64,000 bases of DNA, taken from NCBI GenBank assembly GCA_934047225.1, contig OW203992.1:17721501-17785500 (forward strand), given 5' to 3'. Within the stretch, counting starts at the first letter, position 1. Every line of letters starts with the position of its first letter. This DNA is from Ypsolopha sequella (lineage: Eukaryota; Arthropoda; Insecta; Lepidoptera; Ypsolophidae). The notes beneath the pieces were generated by a model that had not been told where the DNA came from, did not search any database, and saw only the letters and a list, made by a program, of their open reading frames with translations. Below are positions 1 through 11,438 of this stretch, in pieces. A program made the position numbers and the translations under genes.

Positions 1-499
1 GAATATTACAAAACTTTGAAAAAAATATTTCACACATATTGACCCATGTCCCGTAATTGTGATGTTTTAAAATCTTAAAAGCTTTAACCTATAACGAGGA
101 AATAAATACCTTTAATAACCTTTCAAATGCTTTAAAAAACTGATAAATAGTTTAAACTTCTTAAATTCAAAAAAGACAAGGTTAAAACTTATATACACAC
201 ACGAGTAATACAAAAACCTAACACAATGATGTTTAAAACTTTTAAATATCAAACTTAACACATGTGAAAAGCATTATTTTCTCTATTTTGCGCTACCTGG
301 CGACACAGCGATTGTCGTAACAGCCACTTTGCAATGCACTCTGACATGAACATTATTTCTATTTCGTTATTGTCGATATTTGTAGACACATTTCGAGCTG
401 CTAATATAGCTTACTGAAGCCTCTTAAATTATTAGTCTAAGCTACTTTTTTCTGAAAATGCACTTTCAAGTTGTTCATTTGTATGTTTTTTCTGTGCAA
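1..499. other. AT-rich intergenic DNA, nothing recognised
   Basis: No long open frame, repeat pair or RNA gene is visible here. The sequence is strongly AT-rich, as expected for intergenic or intronic insect DNA. Confidence 0.5.
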
Positions 500-729
500 A
501 CCCCCGGTTTCTGAAAGGCCAATCAAAGTTAACAATAGATTAAAAAAACTTTAACCGCAAATAACGGTGAAAATAAAGCATATTATGAAGTCTGAATAGT
601 GATGAATCAATAATTAACTTAGTTAATTTTTGATTTCAATGTAAAATTCCCACTTTTTGTGGCTTAATCCGCAGATAATTATTTTTTAATCTACTGTTAA
701 CATTGATTGGCCTTTCAGAAACCGGGGGT
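500..729. mobile_element. MITE with ~48-bp terminal inverted repeats
   Basis: The two ends form an imperfect inverted repeat. The left end (500-547) begins ACCCCCGGTTTCTGAAAGG and the right end (682-729) is its reverse complement with few mismatches. The 230-bp unit has no coding potential, so it is a non-autonomous DNA element. No convincing target-site duplication is seen, so the superfamily is not assigned. Confidence 0.8.
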
Positions 730-1554
730 AAATCTTGCAGCCTATTTCATAAAAAAACCAATGATGGCATTCATTTTATCATATAAAATCCCCAAAACCC
801 CATAATTTGACAAGGACATCATAAACACAAGGTGGCCCTTATTTTGTTTTGAGTAGTAAGTTGTACCTATTTAAGTATATTTTTTATAGTGTTTTTAGCT
901 AAGAATACTACGCACGCTTTTACCGCCACTTTGTTTACCAACAAATAAGAAGGTACAGCCATCGTTATAATCGTATTATAACGAATAATTATTTTGTTAA
1001 ATACATCTAGAAATACCTAATTGTACGAAAAGAAATGAAAAACAAAATGAACATATTGTTATAACCTATACGTACCAAAGAAGGCGTTTTCGGAAGAAAA
1101 TCCAGATCGAAATCAGATAAAAATCCATCTCCAAAGGTAGAACTCATGCTTAACTTGTTATTTAAAAATATTATTGTCCTTCACCGATAATTGTAAACAT
1201 TTTAGACGAATAACGAAAATAAAACCGGCACATAATAAAACATAACCAAACCAAACACAAATCGATTTCTTTTTTTTTTCTTTTTTTTTCTATTTTCCCA
1301 GAAAGTGAAAAAGCAAAGGGACCTTAGACCGTCATACAGCCATTTCTGAGGTTTTCTTCAATATACTCTATGGTTTTCTTATCTGTTTATAGTCACTATG
1401 TTATATCCTCTCTTGAGGATCACCTGATGGGTCTGTCCTGTCGTAGTCGCTGTCCTGTAAGTTGGTGCTAAAGTAAACCCATAACACAAAGACAATGTTG
1501 GATTAGAAAAAACACACGAAAAGGCTGCCCCTTTTTTCCATTAAACAACATGTA
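730..1554. other. AT-rich intergenic DNA
   Basis: No supported gene. Short open frames here lack domain features. A T-rich tract lies at about 1268-1290. Confidence 0.4.
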
Positions 1555-1662
1555 CAGTGGAGACCACATCAAGCTATACAGTTGCAGTACGAAATTAGCC
1601 CCTACAGAGAAAAATGATAGGTACAAAGTCCAATGTGTCTTACTTGATGCGGTCTCCACTGG
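1555..1662. repeat. Inverted repeat with 20-bp arms
   Basis: The left arm cagtggagaccacatcaag (about 1555-1573) is matched by cttgatgcggtctccactg (about 1643-1661) with a single mismatch, separated by about 70 nt. It could be a small foldback element or a hairpin transcript. The minus-strand open frame across it has no recognisable domain. Confidence 0.55.
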
Positions 1663-1794
1663 ACACTGGCTATGGCGATTTTAATTCACAGTATTCTATC
1701 ACTATTGTTGATCAAACCACCCAATCGGTAGGTAATATTTTTCAATAAAACAAAAAACAACACCATTATCTCTTCACACCTTTTTTCCAACCCC

Positions 1795-2060
1795 TTTTTT
1801 AGGGTACCGTACCTAAAAGGTAACAAAAGGAAACTTTATGGTAAGACTCCGTTGTTCGTCCGTCCCTTATGTCACAGCCTCATAACTTTATATTAGAACC
1901 GTTAAAGATGAAGACATGAAATTTGGCACAAAAATTGCATTAATTTGCCTACATATCAAATTGTTCAAAATATTTCCAAAACAAAAGTGAGAAAAATAAA
2001 AAATATTATCCTAAAAATACAATATGGGTATCAAATTGTAAATACTAAAAATTCAAGAGA
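1795..2060. repeat. Fragment of the GGTTCCGTA foldback repeat family
   Basis: The segment runs from ttagggtaccgtacctaaaagg, through the phrases cacagcctcataactt and gaaatttggcacaaaaat, to acaatatgggtatcaaattg. The same succession of phrases occurs in the arms of the foldback element at 6826-8214 and at 15727-16012 and 27480-28225. This copy is a single arm and non-coding. Confidence 0.75.
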
Positions 2061-2777
2061 TGATATAAAATACAGAATATAATAAAACTTCAGAAATGGC
2101 TGTATGGGCTAAGTTATCCTTGTCTTGCCACTTTGCGGGAAAAAAAAACAAGTTGAAGTCTGTCAAATGTCAAATTGAAATTTTGTGTTTGTTTTGTAAA
2201 TTTTGTTCATCTGAATCAGTATCTATGTAAAATTTTCGATTTTATTTACACGTTGTCGCTAATTAGCCCAAGGTTTAACCGCAAAAGTATCAACATTTGC
2301 CTTGATCAAATTTGTAAAGTGTTAATTGTTATTTTCAAAATACCTATTCAATTCATTTATATTTATTGTAGTCTTCGAAATCTCCAAGATCAAGGTTACT
2401 GTTATTCGAGTTCATCGTCATCAGACTCCACAGCAAACAGGTTTGACGAGTTCATTAATAAATACCTACTCTTCTATTACCTATTGTGATTTATGTGAGC
2501 ATGTGTTTTATCTGAAATTCTAAAACATATTAGTAGTTTGTTAAGTACTTGATTTACTTCCGTTTCATTTCTTTAGAACCTTTATCTTCGTCTTAAATTT
2601 GGTGCAAAGCTGGCAATCCAAGCTGTAAAGTGTATATTCAATTTTTTCTAATGCCCTTATGATATTAGGTTAGGAAGCAGTGTCTTGAATGGTAAAAACT
2701 GGATTGACTATTAACAGCCTACTCAGAAAAACCAATGCTTAGGCTTAACTCAATTCAAAACATCTTTGTTGTTTCAG
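2061..2777 (+). other. Putative 5' UTR/intron upstream of the BTB gene
   Basis: No domain-bearing frame is seen. The stretch ends in a good splice acceptor (ttgttgtttcag at 2766-2777) directly before the ATG of the BTB gene, so at least one non-coding upstream exon probably lies here or further left. I cannot place that exon or the promoter. Confidence 0.45.
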
Positions 2778-4061
2778 ATGGGTTACACAGACAGAGGTAT
2801 TATACAGAAGAATCTGTATGACCGTGTCAGCACCTTGCTAGAATCATATGAGTGGAGCGACTGCAGTTTCTCAGTCTCTGGCAAAAACATCAAAGCCCAT
2901 AGGTTAATACTAGGTATAAGCAGTCCTGTGTTTAAAGCTATGTTCTATGGCCCCCTCTCTACCAGTGACTGTATTGTCATATCAGATATAGAACCTGATA
3001 TCTTTCAACTGATCATTAATTACATTTACACAGACAAAGTGGAGATTTCTTCTATTGAACATGCTTTTGAGTTACTATATGCATCTAAAAAGTATCTGTT
3101 AGAATATTTAACAAAAAAATGTATTGATTACATAGAAGCTAATCTTAGTGTAGATAATGTCATATCTGTTATGAACTTTTCTGAATATATTCAAGAGACT
3201 TCATTAATTTCAAATTCATTGAAATTGTTTTGCGAGCATGCTGAGTATTTGCTCTTCGAAAATTTAGAAAAAATATCTTGTTCATGTTTGAAGCTTATTC
3301 TGGAATGTAATGAAATTAACATATCTGAGAAGAATCTCATAAAATTTGTTTTCATGTGGACCAAAGCTTACTGCAATCTAAATGATATACCAGAAACATT
3401 TGACAATAGACGCAAAGTATTACAAGATAATAATTTCATTAAATTACTGAAACTTTCTGTACTCAGTATTCAAGAAATAGAAGACATTGTAGCTGACGAA
3501 AATAATCTGTTATTGGAGTGTGAAATTGATGAGAAAAGGCAAGAAAGTGGCATAAAAGCCAGACCTAGAGAAACAATGAAAGTCAGAATTTATATGTGTC
3601 ATCGCAGCTTAGTAAGATCTGCTGCACCCTTGGCCATAGACGCTGTAAATAACAAAGTCAATATCAGGATCAAAGCAGACAAAACTGTTTTCCTTAACTC
3701 TTTATGTGTCCCTACAAGGATGTCTCCTGAAATAAACTTTCACAGTGATAGCGCTATGCTATATTCAGAACAGTTTACTGTATCTGTGATACTTGAATCA
3801 AATAAAAGTATGATTAAGTGTACAAACTTTATGAATACTGTGGAATATGACTCCAATATCTTTATTGAGTTTTCAGAGCCTTGTGTCTTGAAAAAAGATG
3901 AATGGCATCAGATAAGTTTTGTTTGGCCAAGTAACAGATGCTATACATATAAATACATTGTGGGGCATAGAGATGTTGCCTCCCATCAGAGAGTAATGTT
4001 TTCATTTGAGGACTTGGATACTGATGGTAGCTTTCTAGAAAGTTTAAAATTTTCAGTGTAA
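2778..4061 (+). CDS. BTB-BACK-PHR domain protein (BTBD3/6-like)
   Basis: A 427-residue single-exon coding sequence. An N-terminal BTB/POZ domain (about residues 12-118, with WSDCSFSV, IKAHRLILGISSPVF and the IIN..YTDKVEI strand) is followed by a BACK domain (about 120-230) and a C-terminal PHR-type beta domain (about 270-427). This order is that of the BTBD3/BTBD6 family, usually cullin-3 substrate adaptors; that role is inferred from the family. I chose the ATG at 2778 because a splice acceptor ends exactly at 2777, so the in-frame codons upstream are intronic. The stop is TAA at 4059-4061. It converges on the amine oxidase gene. The frame is intact and looks functional. Confidence 0.88.
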   Translation: MGYTDRGIIQKNLYDRVSTLLESYEWSDCSFSVSGKNIKAHRLILGISSPVFKAMFYGPLSTSDCIVISDIEPDIFQLIINYIYTDKVEISSIEHAFELLYASKKYLLEYLTKKCIDYIEANLSVDNVISVMNFSEYIQETSLISNSLKLFCEHAEYLLFENLEKISCSCLKLILECNEINISEKNLIKFVFMWTKAYCNLNDIPETFDNRRKVLQDNNFIKLLKLSVLSIQEIEDIVADENNLLLECEIDEKRQESGIKARPRETMKVRIYMCHRSLVRSAAPLAIDAVNNKVNIRIKADKTVFLNSLCVPTRMSPEINFHSDSAMLYSEQFTVSVILESNKSMIKCTNFMNTVEYDSNIFIEFSEPCVLKKDEWHQISFVWPSNRCYTYKYIVGHRDVASHQRVMFSFEDLDTDGSFLESLKFSV

Positions 4062-4489
4062 GACATCTTGTTAGTTTCCATGTAACTTTACTACCAATGA
4101 TCTTTTTGAAACAAATGATCTTTATTCTTTTTATTGTTTAATTTAATGAAACAATTTAGAATCTCTAATGCTTCAGGTTGAAAATAACTAATATGTGTGT
4201 TTGTGTGTGTACAAAACAAATTAGAAAGTTAAGTCTTATCTCAACTAACTATAATGTTTGATCTATTTATTGTGCAATTGAACTTTACTTATTCCAGTAT
4301 TTATCCAAGCTAAATTATTGTGTATAAATAAATAAATAACGAATTTAAAATAATCATTTGCAATTATTATTATTAATAAGTATAATTTTTCTAAAATTCG
4401 CAGCTACAAAATATAAACATAATCAAAACCAAAAATTACATAAATCAATAATATAAATACAACATAACATAAATTGATTCAAGAGATTG
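4062..4489. other. 3' UTR / convergent intergenic region
   Basis: This is the space between the convergent BTB and amine oxidase genes. An AATAAATAAATAA run near 4327-4338 is the likely polyadenylation signal of the BTB transcript. It also holds a short TG dinucleotide run (about 4194-4210). Confidence 0.55.
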
Positions 4490-6183
4490 TTATTTATGGG
4501 GAGGAGGCCCTCCAAATTTCTTTGTCAATAATGCGACTCGCTCAGCTTCTCTAATTCCACTGAGTCTAGCTCCGTGAACTGTAGCGAAGTGTCCCGGCAC
4601 CGTCGCTTCACCAGCGAACAGGAGCACCGGCGGCAACGGCTCTGTGGGGCCAGGCACCGGCGCGCCTAGCTCACACTGGTGATTTACACATGAACTGCAA
4701 CCCAAATATGACCAAGACCCACAAAAGTGCGGATCCGATGCCCACCTAGATCGCAACATCATCTGAGGATATGGGAGACAGGGATTTCCCGTAAACCTTC
4801 TCAATAAATTAGTCAAACCTTGTGCGACATCGTTGTCCGATAGACTTTCCATCATCGCTGCTTCTTGCCCGGAAATCCAGGCGCTCAGTATGTGCTTACT
4901 GCCTGCCAGTTCATTGACGCAGCACACGCCGCGCGTCCAGTCCGTCTTAGAACATAGCTCTTCTGCTGACCAGGCCAACTTCATATTTCCTTCTTGACAA
5001 ACCCAAAAAGGCTCTGCATATTCTAGGAAAATTTTGTCACTCAGACCATATCCTAAGTTACAAATGGCGTCCAACTTGGATGGTGGGAGTGTTGGCGCAA
5101 ATAATTTGTCCGCTTGGCATTTTAGACATCCTAAAGACATTGTTAGAATAACATAATCAGCGCTGAACTCCTCACCATCGCAGCACTTTACCAGCGCGCG
5201 ACCAGCTCCGGTTTTCCCAGGTCCCCAGCGCACTATGCTTACTGGTTTACTATACTTGACAGCTTGATCTGGAAGGCCACGCAATAAAGGCGCCATAACT
5301 CCCACATATCCAAGAGGCACCCGAATATTACCGCCAGGAAATTCTATGTAGCTTCCATATTGATCAGCACTGATTAGAGACAAGTCTTCTCCACATCTAA
5401 ACCTCAGTACGTTGGTGAGCCCGAACATAACACGTGCCGCATCATATCGCTGATCTTCAGGGAAATTGTGCAACTCCTGTTGTATCCTTAAACCCAAAAA
5501 ATTTAAAAGCGATCCGTGGCACTCATCCCCACCTAGCCGAAATAGGTTTGCTGCCTGCTGCTCTATTTGCCGGAAAGTGTGAAAGGCGGTTATTGTGACT
5601 GGTAAGTCGATCGCTCGACCTTCACTGGTGCAGAATAATCCACGTGAAAAGTCTGAGCGTGGTAAAGGAGTTTGTAGAAGATTTTCTTGGGATGCAAGAG
5701 TATAGACAGTGTTAGGTAAACAAGCACCACAAATCCACTCAGCTCCCAATTCTATGACTGCATCTCCTAGCCAACAGGAGTGTATTCTACCGCCTGGTCT
5801 GCAATCAAAAATATAAATAACGATAATAATAGGTACAAGAGTGTTGTTCAATATGTAGGTATTTTAGTAGTTGCCTGAAATTTAATAGGAGCTATGGACC
5901 TTTCTTTAGCCTCCAACACCGTGAACTTTCGAATACCGCATTGCATTAGACGGTTGGCAGCAGAGAGACCTGCCATGCCGGCGCCCACTATGATCACCTG
6001 GGGCTCTTTGTGGCAGGAATCAATGGAACACGAGTCCTGGATACATTGTCCACTGACTGCATTGCTCAGAGTTCGCTTACCCGCCGTAACTACTCTACTA
6101 ACTCCACGTAAACATCTTAACAATACGAGACTTTCCGACATAACTTTAGAGCTACCAGCTAATTTCAATCCTAACAGATTCAT
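4490..6183 (-). CDS. Flavin-containing amine oxidase (spermine/polyamine oxidase-like)
   Basis: Two exons on the minus strand, 6183-5900 and 5798-4490, joined across a 101-bp GT-AG intron that splits an Arg codon; together 530 residues. The FAD-binding Rossmann motif VIIVGAGMAGLSAANRL sits at about residues 63-79, the second conserved block (PGGRIHS, then ELGAEWICG) starts exon 2, and the C-terminal FAD signature LLFAGEATVPGHFATVHGA is present. The family oxidises spermine or acetylated polyamines and makes H2O2; the exact substrate cannot be read from sequence. The start is the first ATG (6183). The N-terminus is rich in Arg, Ser and Leu, and an alternative ATG at residue 15 would begin a mitochondrial-like presequence. 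No SKL-type peroxisomal tail is present. The gene converges on the BTB gene. Confidence 0.9.
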
Positions 6184-6825
6184 ATTAATTTTCAATTATA
6201 CTTAAAATATTTGTTATCATTCAGAAATCTTCAAAATAATTTTATTATACTCGCGAATTTTGGTTGGAACATCTGTTTTGTTTTGGAAGTAAGATGTGTC
6301 AAACAAGAAGAAAGAAAATGTATATTAGCCACTATGAAGGTTATTGCGTTGCGTCCCTATCTGTCTGCCACTGCCTTCAGAATGTGCCTCTGGAATGAGT
6401 TTACCTAAGAAGCGTATAACTCCATGGTTTACTTTTGTGGTTGGCTGCTGTAATAGAGACATTTTGGCTGCTGATTCAGTTCAAAAGCTATAACTTATAA
6501 ATTATAACATATATTATAAATATTTCTATACAGCACAGAAGTTTGTAGAAAACACTCGAAAGCGCACGGTTTCAGATCACCGACGCCGCTGATTGAAGAC
6601 GCGAGATGGGGATGCCGGGAAATAAAACGTCTTTTTGTTTCTGCGTAATGGAGGTTGCCACACCGCACAGGACATTGTAGATATGCACTCTATGTTGATT
6701 TTCTAATAATTTTCTCTTCTACCGTACATTATGCGCAAATAACTGTCGATGGTTGTCGTAACGACTTATTCTAGATTTTTTGCTATCTTTCTATCATTGA
6801 CGTGTTGCCATCTAGAGAGCAGGTT
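6184..6825. other. Upstream region of the amine oxidase gene
   Basis: Probable promoter and 5' flank of the minus-strand amine oxidase. Plus-strand open frames at 6211-6408 carry no recognisable domain. I see no clear core promoter motif. Confidence 0.4.
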
Positions 6826-8214
6826 TGCCATCCATGGGTCATCCATCACATCACATCATGGGTGACTGTTCTGTATAAAAACCGATCAAGTGAGAGTCAT
6901 ATAGGGCTCCGTATCGTATATGAAAAATTTAACTTTATCATTTTGTTTCCGTGATTTTCCCAACCGCTTTATTTTTCCTGTAATCTTTACGTAAGCACAT
7001 ATAATATTACCATGATTTTTAGGGTTCCGTAGTACCTTAAAGGTACTGAAGAAACCTTTATGATGAGACTCCGTTGTCCGTCCGTCCGTCCGTATGTCAC
7101 AGCCTCATAACTTTAGCACCGTTCAAGATAAAGACTTGAAATTTGGCACAAAAATAACATTAGTTTGCGTACATATCATGGTGCAAAAAACATGTGAAAA
7201 ATTTGCAATTGTTCAAAATATTTCCAAAACAAAAGTGAGAAAAATAAAAATATTATTCTAAAAATACAATATGGGTATCAAATTGTAGATATTTAAAAGC
7301 TGATTGTAAAAATATATACTTTTACTATATTTACTGGCACTGTTTTCGAAAAATCTTTAAAAAACCACAAAAATATGCATGTCTTCCCCTCTTATTCCCG
7401 AAACTGTTAGACCGAAAAATATGAAAAAAATGTACTTTCTTATTTTTGTGGTTTTTCCAGGATTTATCGAAATATATGTTAGTAAATATAGCCAAACTAT
7501 ATATTTTTACAATTAGCTCTTCAATACCTACAATTTGATACCCATATTGTATTTTTGTAAAATATTTTTTTTAATTTATTTTACTTTTTTGAAATATTTC
7601 TCATTATAATCGTCATTTTTTTTATATTTTTGGTTCACCAGTTTCGGAGATAAGGGAGGGGGGGACATGCATTTTTTTGTGGTTTTGAAAAGATTTTTCG
7701 AAACCAGTGCCAGTAAGTATCGTAAAAGTATATATTTTTACAAGCAGCTTTTTAATATCTACAATTTGATACCCATATTGTATTTTTAGAATAATATTTT
7801 TTATTTTTCTCACTTTTGTTTTGGAAATATTTTGAACAATTGCAAATTTTTCACATGTTTTTTGCACCATGATATGTACGCAAACTAATGTTATTTTTGT
7901 GCCAAATTTCAAGTCTTTATCTTTAACGGTGCTAAAGTTATGAGGCTGTGACGGACGGACAACGGAGTCTCACCATAAAGGTTTCTTCAGTACCTTTAAG
8001 GTACTACGGAACCCTAAAAATCATGGTAATATTATATGCGCTTACGTAACGATTACAGGAAAAATAAAGCGGTTGAGAAAATCACGAAAACAAAATGATA
8101 AAGTTGCATTTTTCATATATGATACGGAACCCTATAGGACTCTCACTTGATCGGTTTTTATTAAGGTTTTTATACAGAACAGTTACCCATGATGCGATGT
8201 GATGGATGACCCAT
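6826..8214. mobile_element. Foldback element with ~600-bp arms, split by BEL element 1
   Basis: The left end TGCCATCCATGGGTCATCC (6826) is the reverse complement of the right end once the retrotransposon at 8215-15268 and one CCCAT copy are removed; the right end finishes at 15281. Left arm about 6826-7430, right arm about 7610-8214 plus 15274-15281. The arms contain the GGTTCCGTA segment (7020 and 8015) and the 'tttgatacccatattgta' segment, a degenerate extra copy of which lies in the centre (about 7440-7600). No transposase is seen, so it is non-autonomous. The 7622-7912 minus open frame is only the arm read through. Confidence 0.85.
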
Positions 8215-8808
8215 TGTCGCGAAGAACGCGATTAAACGACTCGGAATGATCGGTAAGTGAAAGAATCGAGTGAGAATCGAGTAGAGAGAGAACAAAGCGG
8301 CCATCTTGGTTGACTGGAAAAAAGGAGGGAATAATAACGTGTTTTACGGATCCTTTTCTTAGGTTGGTTTTTCTGCCATGCTAGCTATGCAGGGTGGATG
8401 ACAGCAAGGAGCCTGCATCGAGTCTCCACGTGCGTCCCTGGTGGATACAAGGGAGTGAAGGAAGGTACAAGACTGCGGAAACGTGGTATAACCTTCGAGG
8501 TATGTGTTCTTGTATTCACTTTGGATATCATGCCAACCTCTGTAACCTGTAATGTATAGTTTATCATATAATTATATATTATATGTATTCAAGTATCTAT
8601 TGGCGTGGTATGGTCCAAGGCTAGTGGGGCGCAGGGAGGCCTTGGGGGGGATCCTTCGGGATCCCCCGACATGTTGGCATAATGTCTAGATTGGTACAGC
8701 GAAGCAGAACATATTGAAACTATGACATGTTTATGTGTAGTTGCTATCTTGTCGGCACGTAACTTCACACCCAGGTGGAGAACGTTATTCGTGCTATACG
8801 TCCCGACA
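8215..8808 (+). repeat. 5' LTR of BEL element 1
   Basis: Begins TGTCGCG and ends CCCGACA. It matches the LTR at 14668-15268 throughout by eye, except that the 3' copy has 7 extra bases where 'ttggcataa' becomes 'ttggcaattggcataa'. Confidence 0.95.
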
Positions 8809-8811
8809 AAA

Positions 8812-8829
8812 TGGTGGAGGAGCTGGGAT
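8812..8829 (+). other. Candidate primer binding site of BEL element 1
   Basis: TGGTGGAGGAGCTGGGAT starts 3 nt after the LTR. The leading TGG pairs with a tRNA 3' CCA, and the first nine bases resemble the complement of a tRNA-Ala acceptor end. The tRNA identity is an inference from memory of tRNA ends. Confidence 0.5.
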
Positions 8830-9086
8830 TGCAGAATCTATTCGAGTTGCCAAAACCTTTGAGGTAAATAATTTCACCATTTTCAGTTACTGTGACGCTA
8901 ACATTCTCAAACCATATGGACAAATTAAACTGTGTTTATGTTTAAAATGTCATCAAATGTTCCTGTTTATTATGTTTTAAGTTATTCTGATACATTATCA
9001 TTGATAGAACATAGCGAAATAACGTTAAGAATAGAGAGGAAACATACATTAAAACATGGAATATGTAAATTTTAGTTGGTACCAAG

Positions 9087-11438
9087 ATGGAGGACGCTTT
9101 CATAGCTCGTCTGGTTGTGCTGCAAGGAAGACTTCAGAGGTGCGCTCAGTCAGGAACGGAGTTGTTAGAACAGCCCACAGTATCTGATGGGGACTTGCTG
9201 TTTAATCGGACCCGGCTTTACCAAGCTAATGAAACTTTTAGCAATGAAGTGAGACATTGCATGGAGCAGGGAAATCTCAAATCAGTGCAGAAGATTACAG
9301 AATTTACTGAGGAACAGATGAAGGCTGAAGAGGTGCTTGCTACTTTGGACACCATATTAGAGCAACATAAGATGAAGAATACTCCAAAAGCTGTTACAGA
9401 AAATTCATCTAACCCATCTTCTACAACCAAGCTTCCGAAGTTAAATCTTCCTCAGTATAACGGAGATATCTTAAGATTTCATGATTTTTGGGACCGGTTT
9501 GAGTCTAGTATCCACAGATCTCAAATGAGTGATGCTGACAAGTTGTCATACCTGCTTGGAGCCCTGGGAGGTCGTGCTCTAGAAGCTGTGGAAGGACTCG
9601 GAACAACCAATACCAACTATTCCATTGCTATTGACACCCTGAAAAAACAGTTCGGGGACAAGGATATACTGATCGACGCTCATTATGAAGAGTTGAACAA
9701 GCTGGCTAAGGCAAACTACTCAGCAGAGGATTGCCGTCGTGTGTGTAATAGCCTGGAGCGCCATTTGCGAATCCTTCAGTCGCTCGGCGAAAACACCGAG
9801 AGCAACCATCTGCGGGTAATACTGCTAAGCAAATTTCCTGAGGAGGTAGTTTATGAACTACACCGGGCGACCCAAGACAAATACAATAGCAGCAAAACTA
9901 TCAGATACTGTTTGCAAAATATTGTCACAGCACTGGAGAAGGCAAAGACAACAAGAGGAACTAATCTGGAACCAGGGACATCGACTGAAGCTCTACATGT
10001 TCTGTCGTCAAAGAAGAAACCCTACAGGAAGCCGTTTGTGCCCGAAGCAAGACGATTCGCTCCAGATGAGAGACCATCGACATCTAAGGCGCAGCAGTCT
10101 GCACATGGGAAGAGGCGACCTGTACCAAGAGAAAGGCAACCTAAACCACATACTGCCAACATTAAGCGGAAGATGTTAGAGTACCCTGCTACTTCTCAAC
10201 CAAAGAAGTCAAGGATAACCTGCATTTTCTGCAATGATGAACACTATAGCAGTGACTGCAACACTGTGAAGTCCCGGCAGCAGAAAATGGCCAAATTGAA
10301 ACAGCAAGGCCGATGCTTCCAATGTTTCAAAACTGGTCATTTCAGTAAGGACTGCAGAGTTAAACAACAGCGATGTCCTGGATGCAATTATTGGCATAAT
10401 AAAGCTCTGTGCCCAAAGAAGCCGTCTGGTAAAGAAGATCTCATTATGGAAATCAATACTTATACCTGCACAAAGAAAACAACAACTCAAAATAGATCTA
10501 TTTTACAGACCGCCACAGTGAAGGCGATCAACGAAGATAAGGCGAGAACTTGCAGACTTCTTCTGGACAGCGGAGCACAAAGAAGCTACTTGACATCACG
10601 GCTAGCTAAAGACCTCCAGTTGATTGCTGACCGAGAAGATCTACTGATAATTTACACTTTTGGATCAGACAAACCTAAGGAAGCATATAGTCCATCAACA
10701 ACTATTATGATTGAAACCAAGAGAGGCGTGAGAAGGTCAATCCAGGTGAATATTGTTCCACATATCACTGATAGAATTCCAGTGACAAAAGCCACTCATA
10801 AAATTCCACTTGACATGATGGCTGATGATAACAGTGCTGGTCAAAGAATTGACCTTCTTATAGGAAATGATTATTATTTTTCTTTTTTCCGAGAAGAAAA
10901 AATAAAAATTGGTGACAACTTATTCCTAATCGACACAGATTTCGGTTGGATTTTGTCTGGTATTTTCAGTACAGGCAGCGGAGACAATATCCTCAGTGTA
11001 ATTACATACTGTCAGTGCAATCCTGGATGTCCATATCTGACTGAACCAGATCTTCCGTTGCGGGAAATGGATGTCAAGTTCCTGTGGTCTTTGGAGAGCA
11101 TTGGCATCTCAGATTCTCCAAAGTCGACACGTGAAGAGGAAGCAGTTAAACATTTCAACGAGACTGTGAAGTACCACGACGGGAGATATCAGGTGAAATG
11201 GCCTTGGACTCAGTACCCACCTGATATTCCAACCAACTTTGGACTTGCCTACGGGAGATTGAAGAGCCTCTTCCGGCGACTGGATCTTACAATGTTGAAT
11301 GAATATGTTGATATTCTGAAGGAACAATTGAAGGCGGGTGTCATAGAAGTTATTGATCCGCAACCAGAGAAAGTCTACCAACAGACTCCTCCAATTCATT
11401 ACTTACCCCATCATATTGTCAAACAGGAAGGAAAGTGA
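9087..11438 (+). CDS. BEL 1 Gag-protease-RT N-terminal part (ends at an internal TGA)
   Basis: 783 residues from a true ATG at 9087. A DUF1759-type Gag region (about 110-270, with LPKLNLPQYNGDILRFHDFW) is followed by a basic stretch, zinc knuckles near residues 379-425 (CIFCNDEHYSSDC, CFQCFKTGHFSKDC, CPGCNYWHNKALC) and an aspartic protease with LLLDSGAQRS near residue 491. The last 100 or so residues enter the RT amino end. The frame stops at TGA 11436-11438 and continues without shift immediately after it, so this is a single nonsense codon and not the Gag-Pol boundary. Virus-like particle assembly and proteolysis are the family roles. Confidence 0.9.
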   Translation: MEDAFIARLVVLQGRLQRCAQSGTELLEQPTVSDGDLLFNRTRLYQANETFSNEVRHCMEQGNLKSVQKITEFTEEQMKAEEVLATLDTILEQHKMKNTPKAVTENSSNPSSTTKLPKLNLPQYNGDILRFHDFWDRFESSIHRSQMSDADKLSYLLGALGGRALEAVEGLGTTNTNYSIAIDTLKKQFGDKDILIDAHYEELNKLAKANYSAEDCRRVCNSLERHLRILQSLGENTESNHLRVILLSKFPEEVVYELHRATQDKYNSSKTIRYCLQNIVTALEKAKTTRGTNLEPGTSTEALHVLSSKKKPYRKPFVPEARRFAPDERPSTSKAQQSAHGKRRPVPRERQPKPHTANIKRKMLEYPATSQPKKSRITCIFCNDEHYSSDCNTVKSRQQKMAKLKQQGRCFQCFKTGHFSKDCRVKQQRCPGCNYWHNKALCPKKPSGKEDLIMEINTYTCTKKTTTQNRSILQTATVKAINEDKARTCRLLLDSGAQRSYLTSRLAKDLQLIADREDLLIIYTFGSDKPKEAYSPSTTIMIETKRGVRRSIQVNIVPHITDRIPVTKATHKIPLDMMADDNSAGQRIDLLIGNDYYFSFFREEKIKIGDNLFLIDTDFGWILSGIFSTGSGDNILSVITYCQCNPGCPYLTEPDLPLREMDVKFLWSLESIGISDSPKSTREEEAVKHFNETVKYHDGRYQVKWPWTQYPPDIPTNFGLAYGRLKSLFRRLDLTMLNEYVDILKEQLKAGVIEVIDPQPEKVYQQTPPIHYLPHHIVKQEGK

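Noticed and set aside
1468..1659. 63-codon minus-strand open frame
   Set aside because: Lies across the inverted repeat, has no domain or splice support, and its composition is that of AT-rich noise.
2175..2523. Open frames upstream of the BTB gene
   Set aside because: Two overlapping frames of low complexity without domains; more likely 5' UTR or intron.
6211..6408. Plus-strand open frame upstream of the amine oxidase
   Set aside because: No recognisable domain; sits in the probable promoter region.
7622..7912. 96-codon minus-strand frame
   Set aside because: It is the arm of the foldback repeat; the same phrases occur in other non-coding copies.
8385..8567. 60-codon frame repeated at 14838-15020
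   Set aside because: Identical because both copies lie in the two LTRs of BEL element 1; not a gene.
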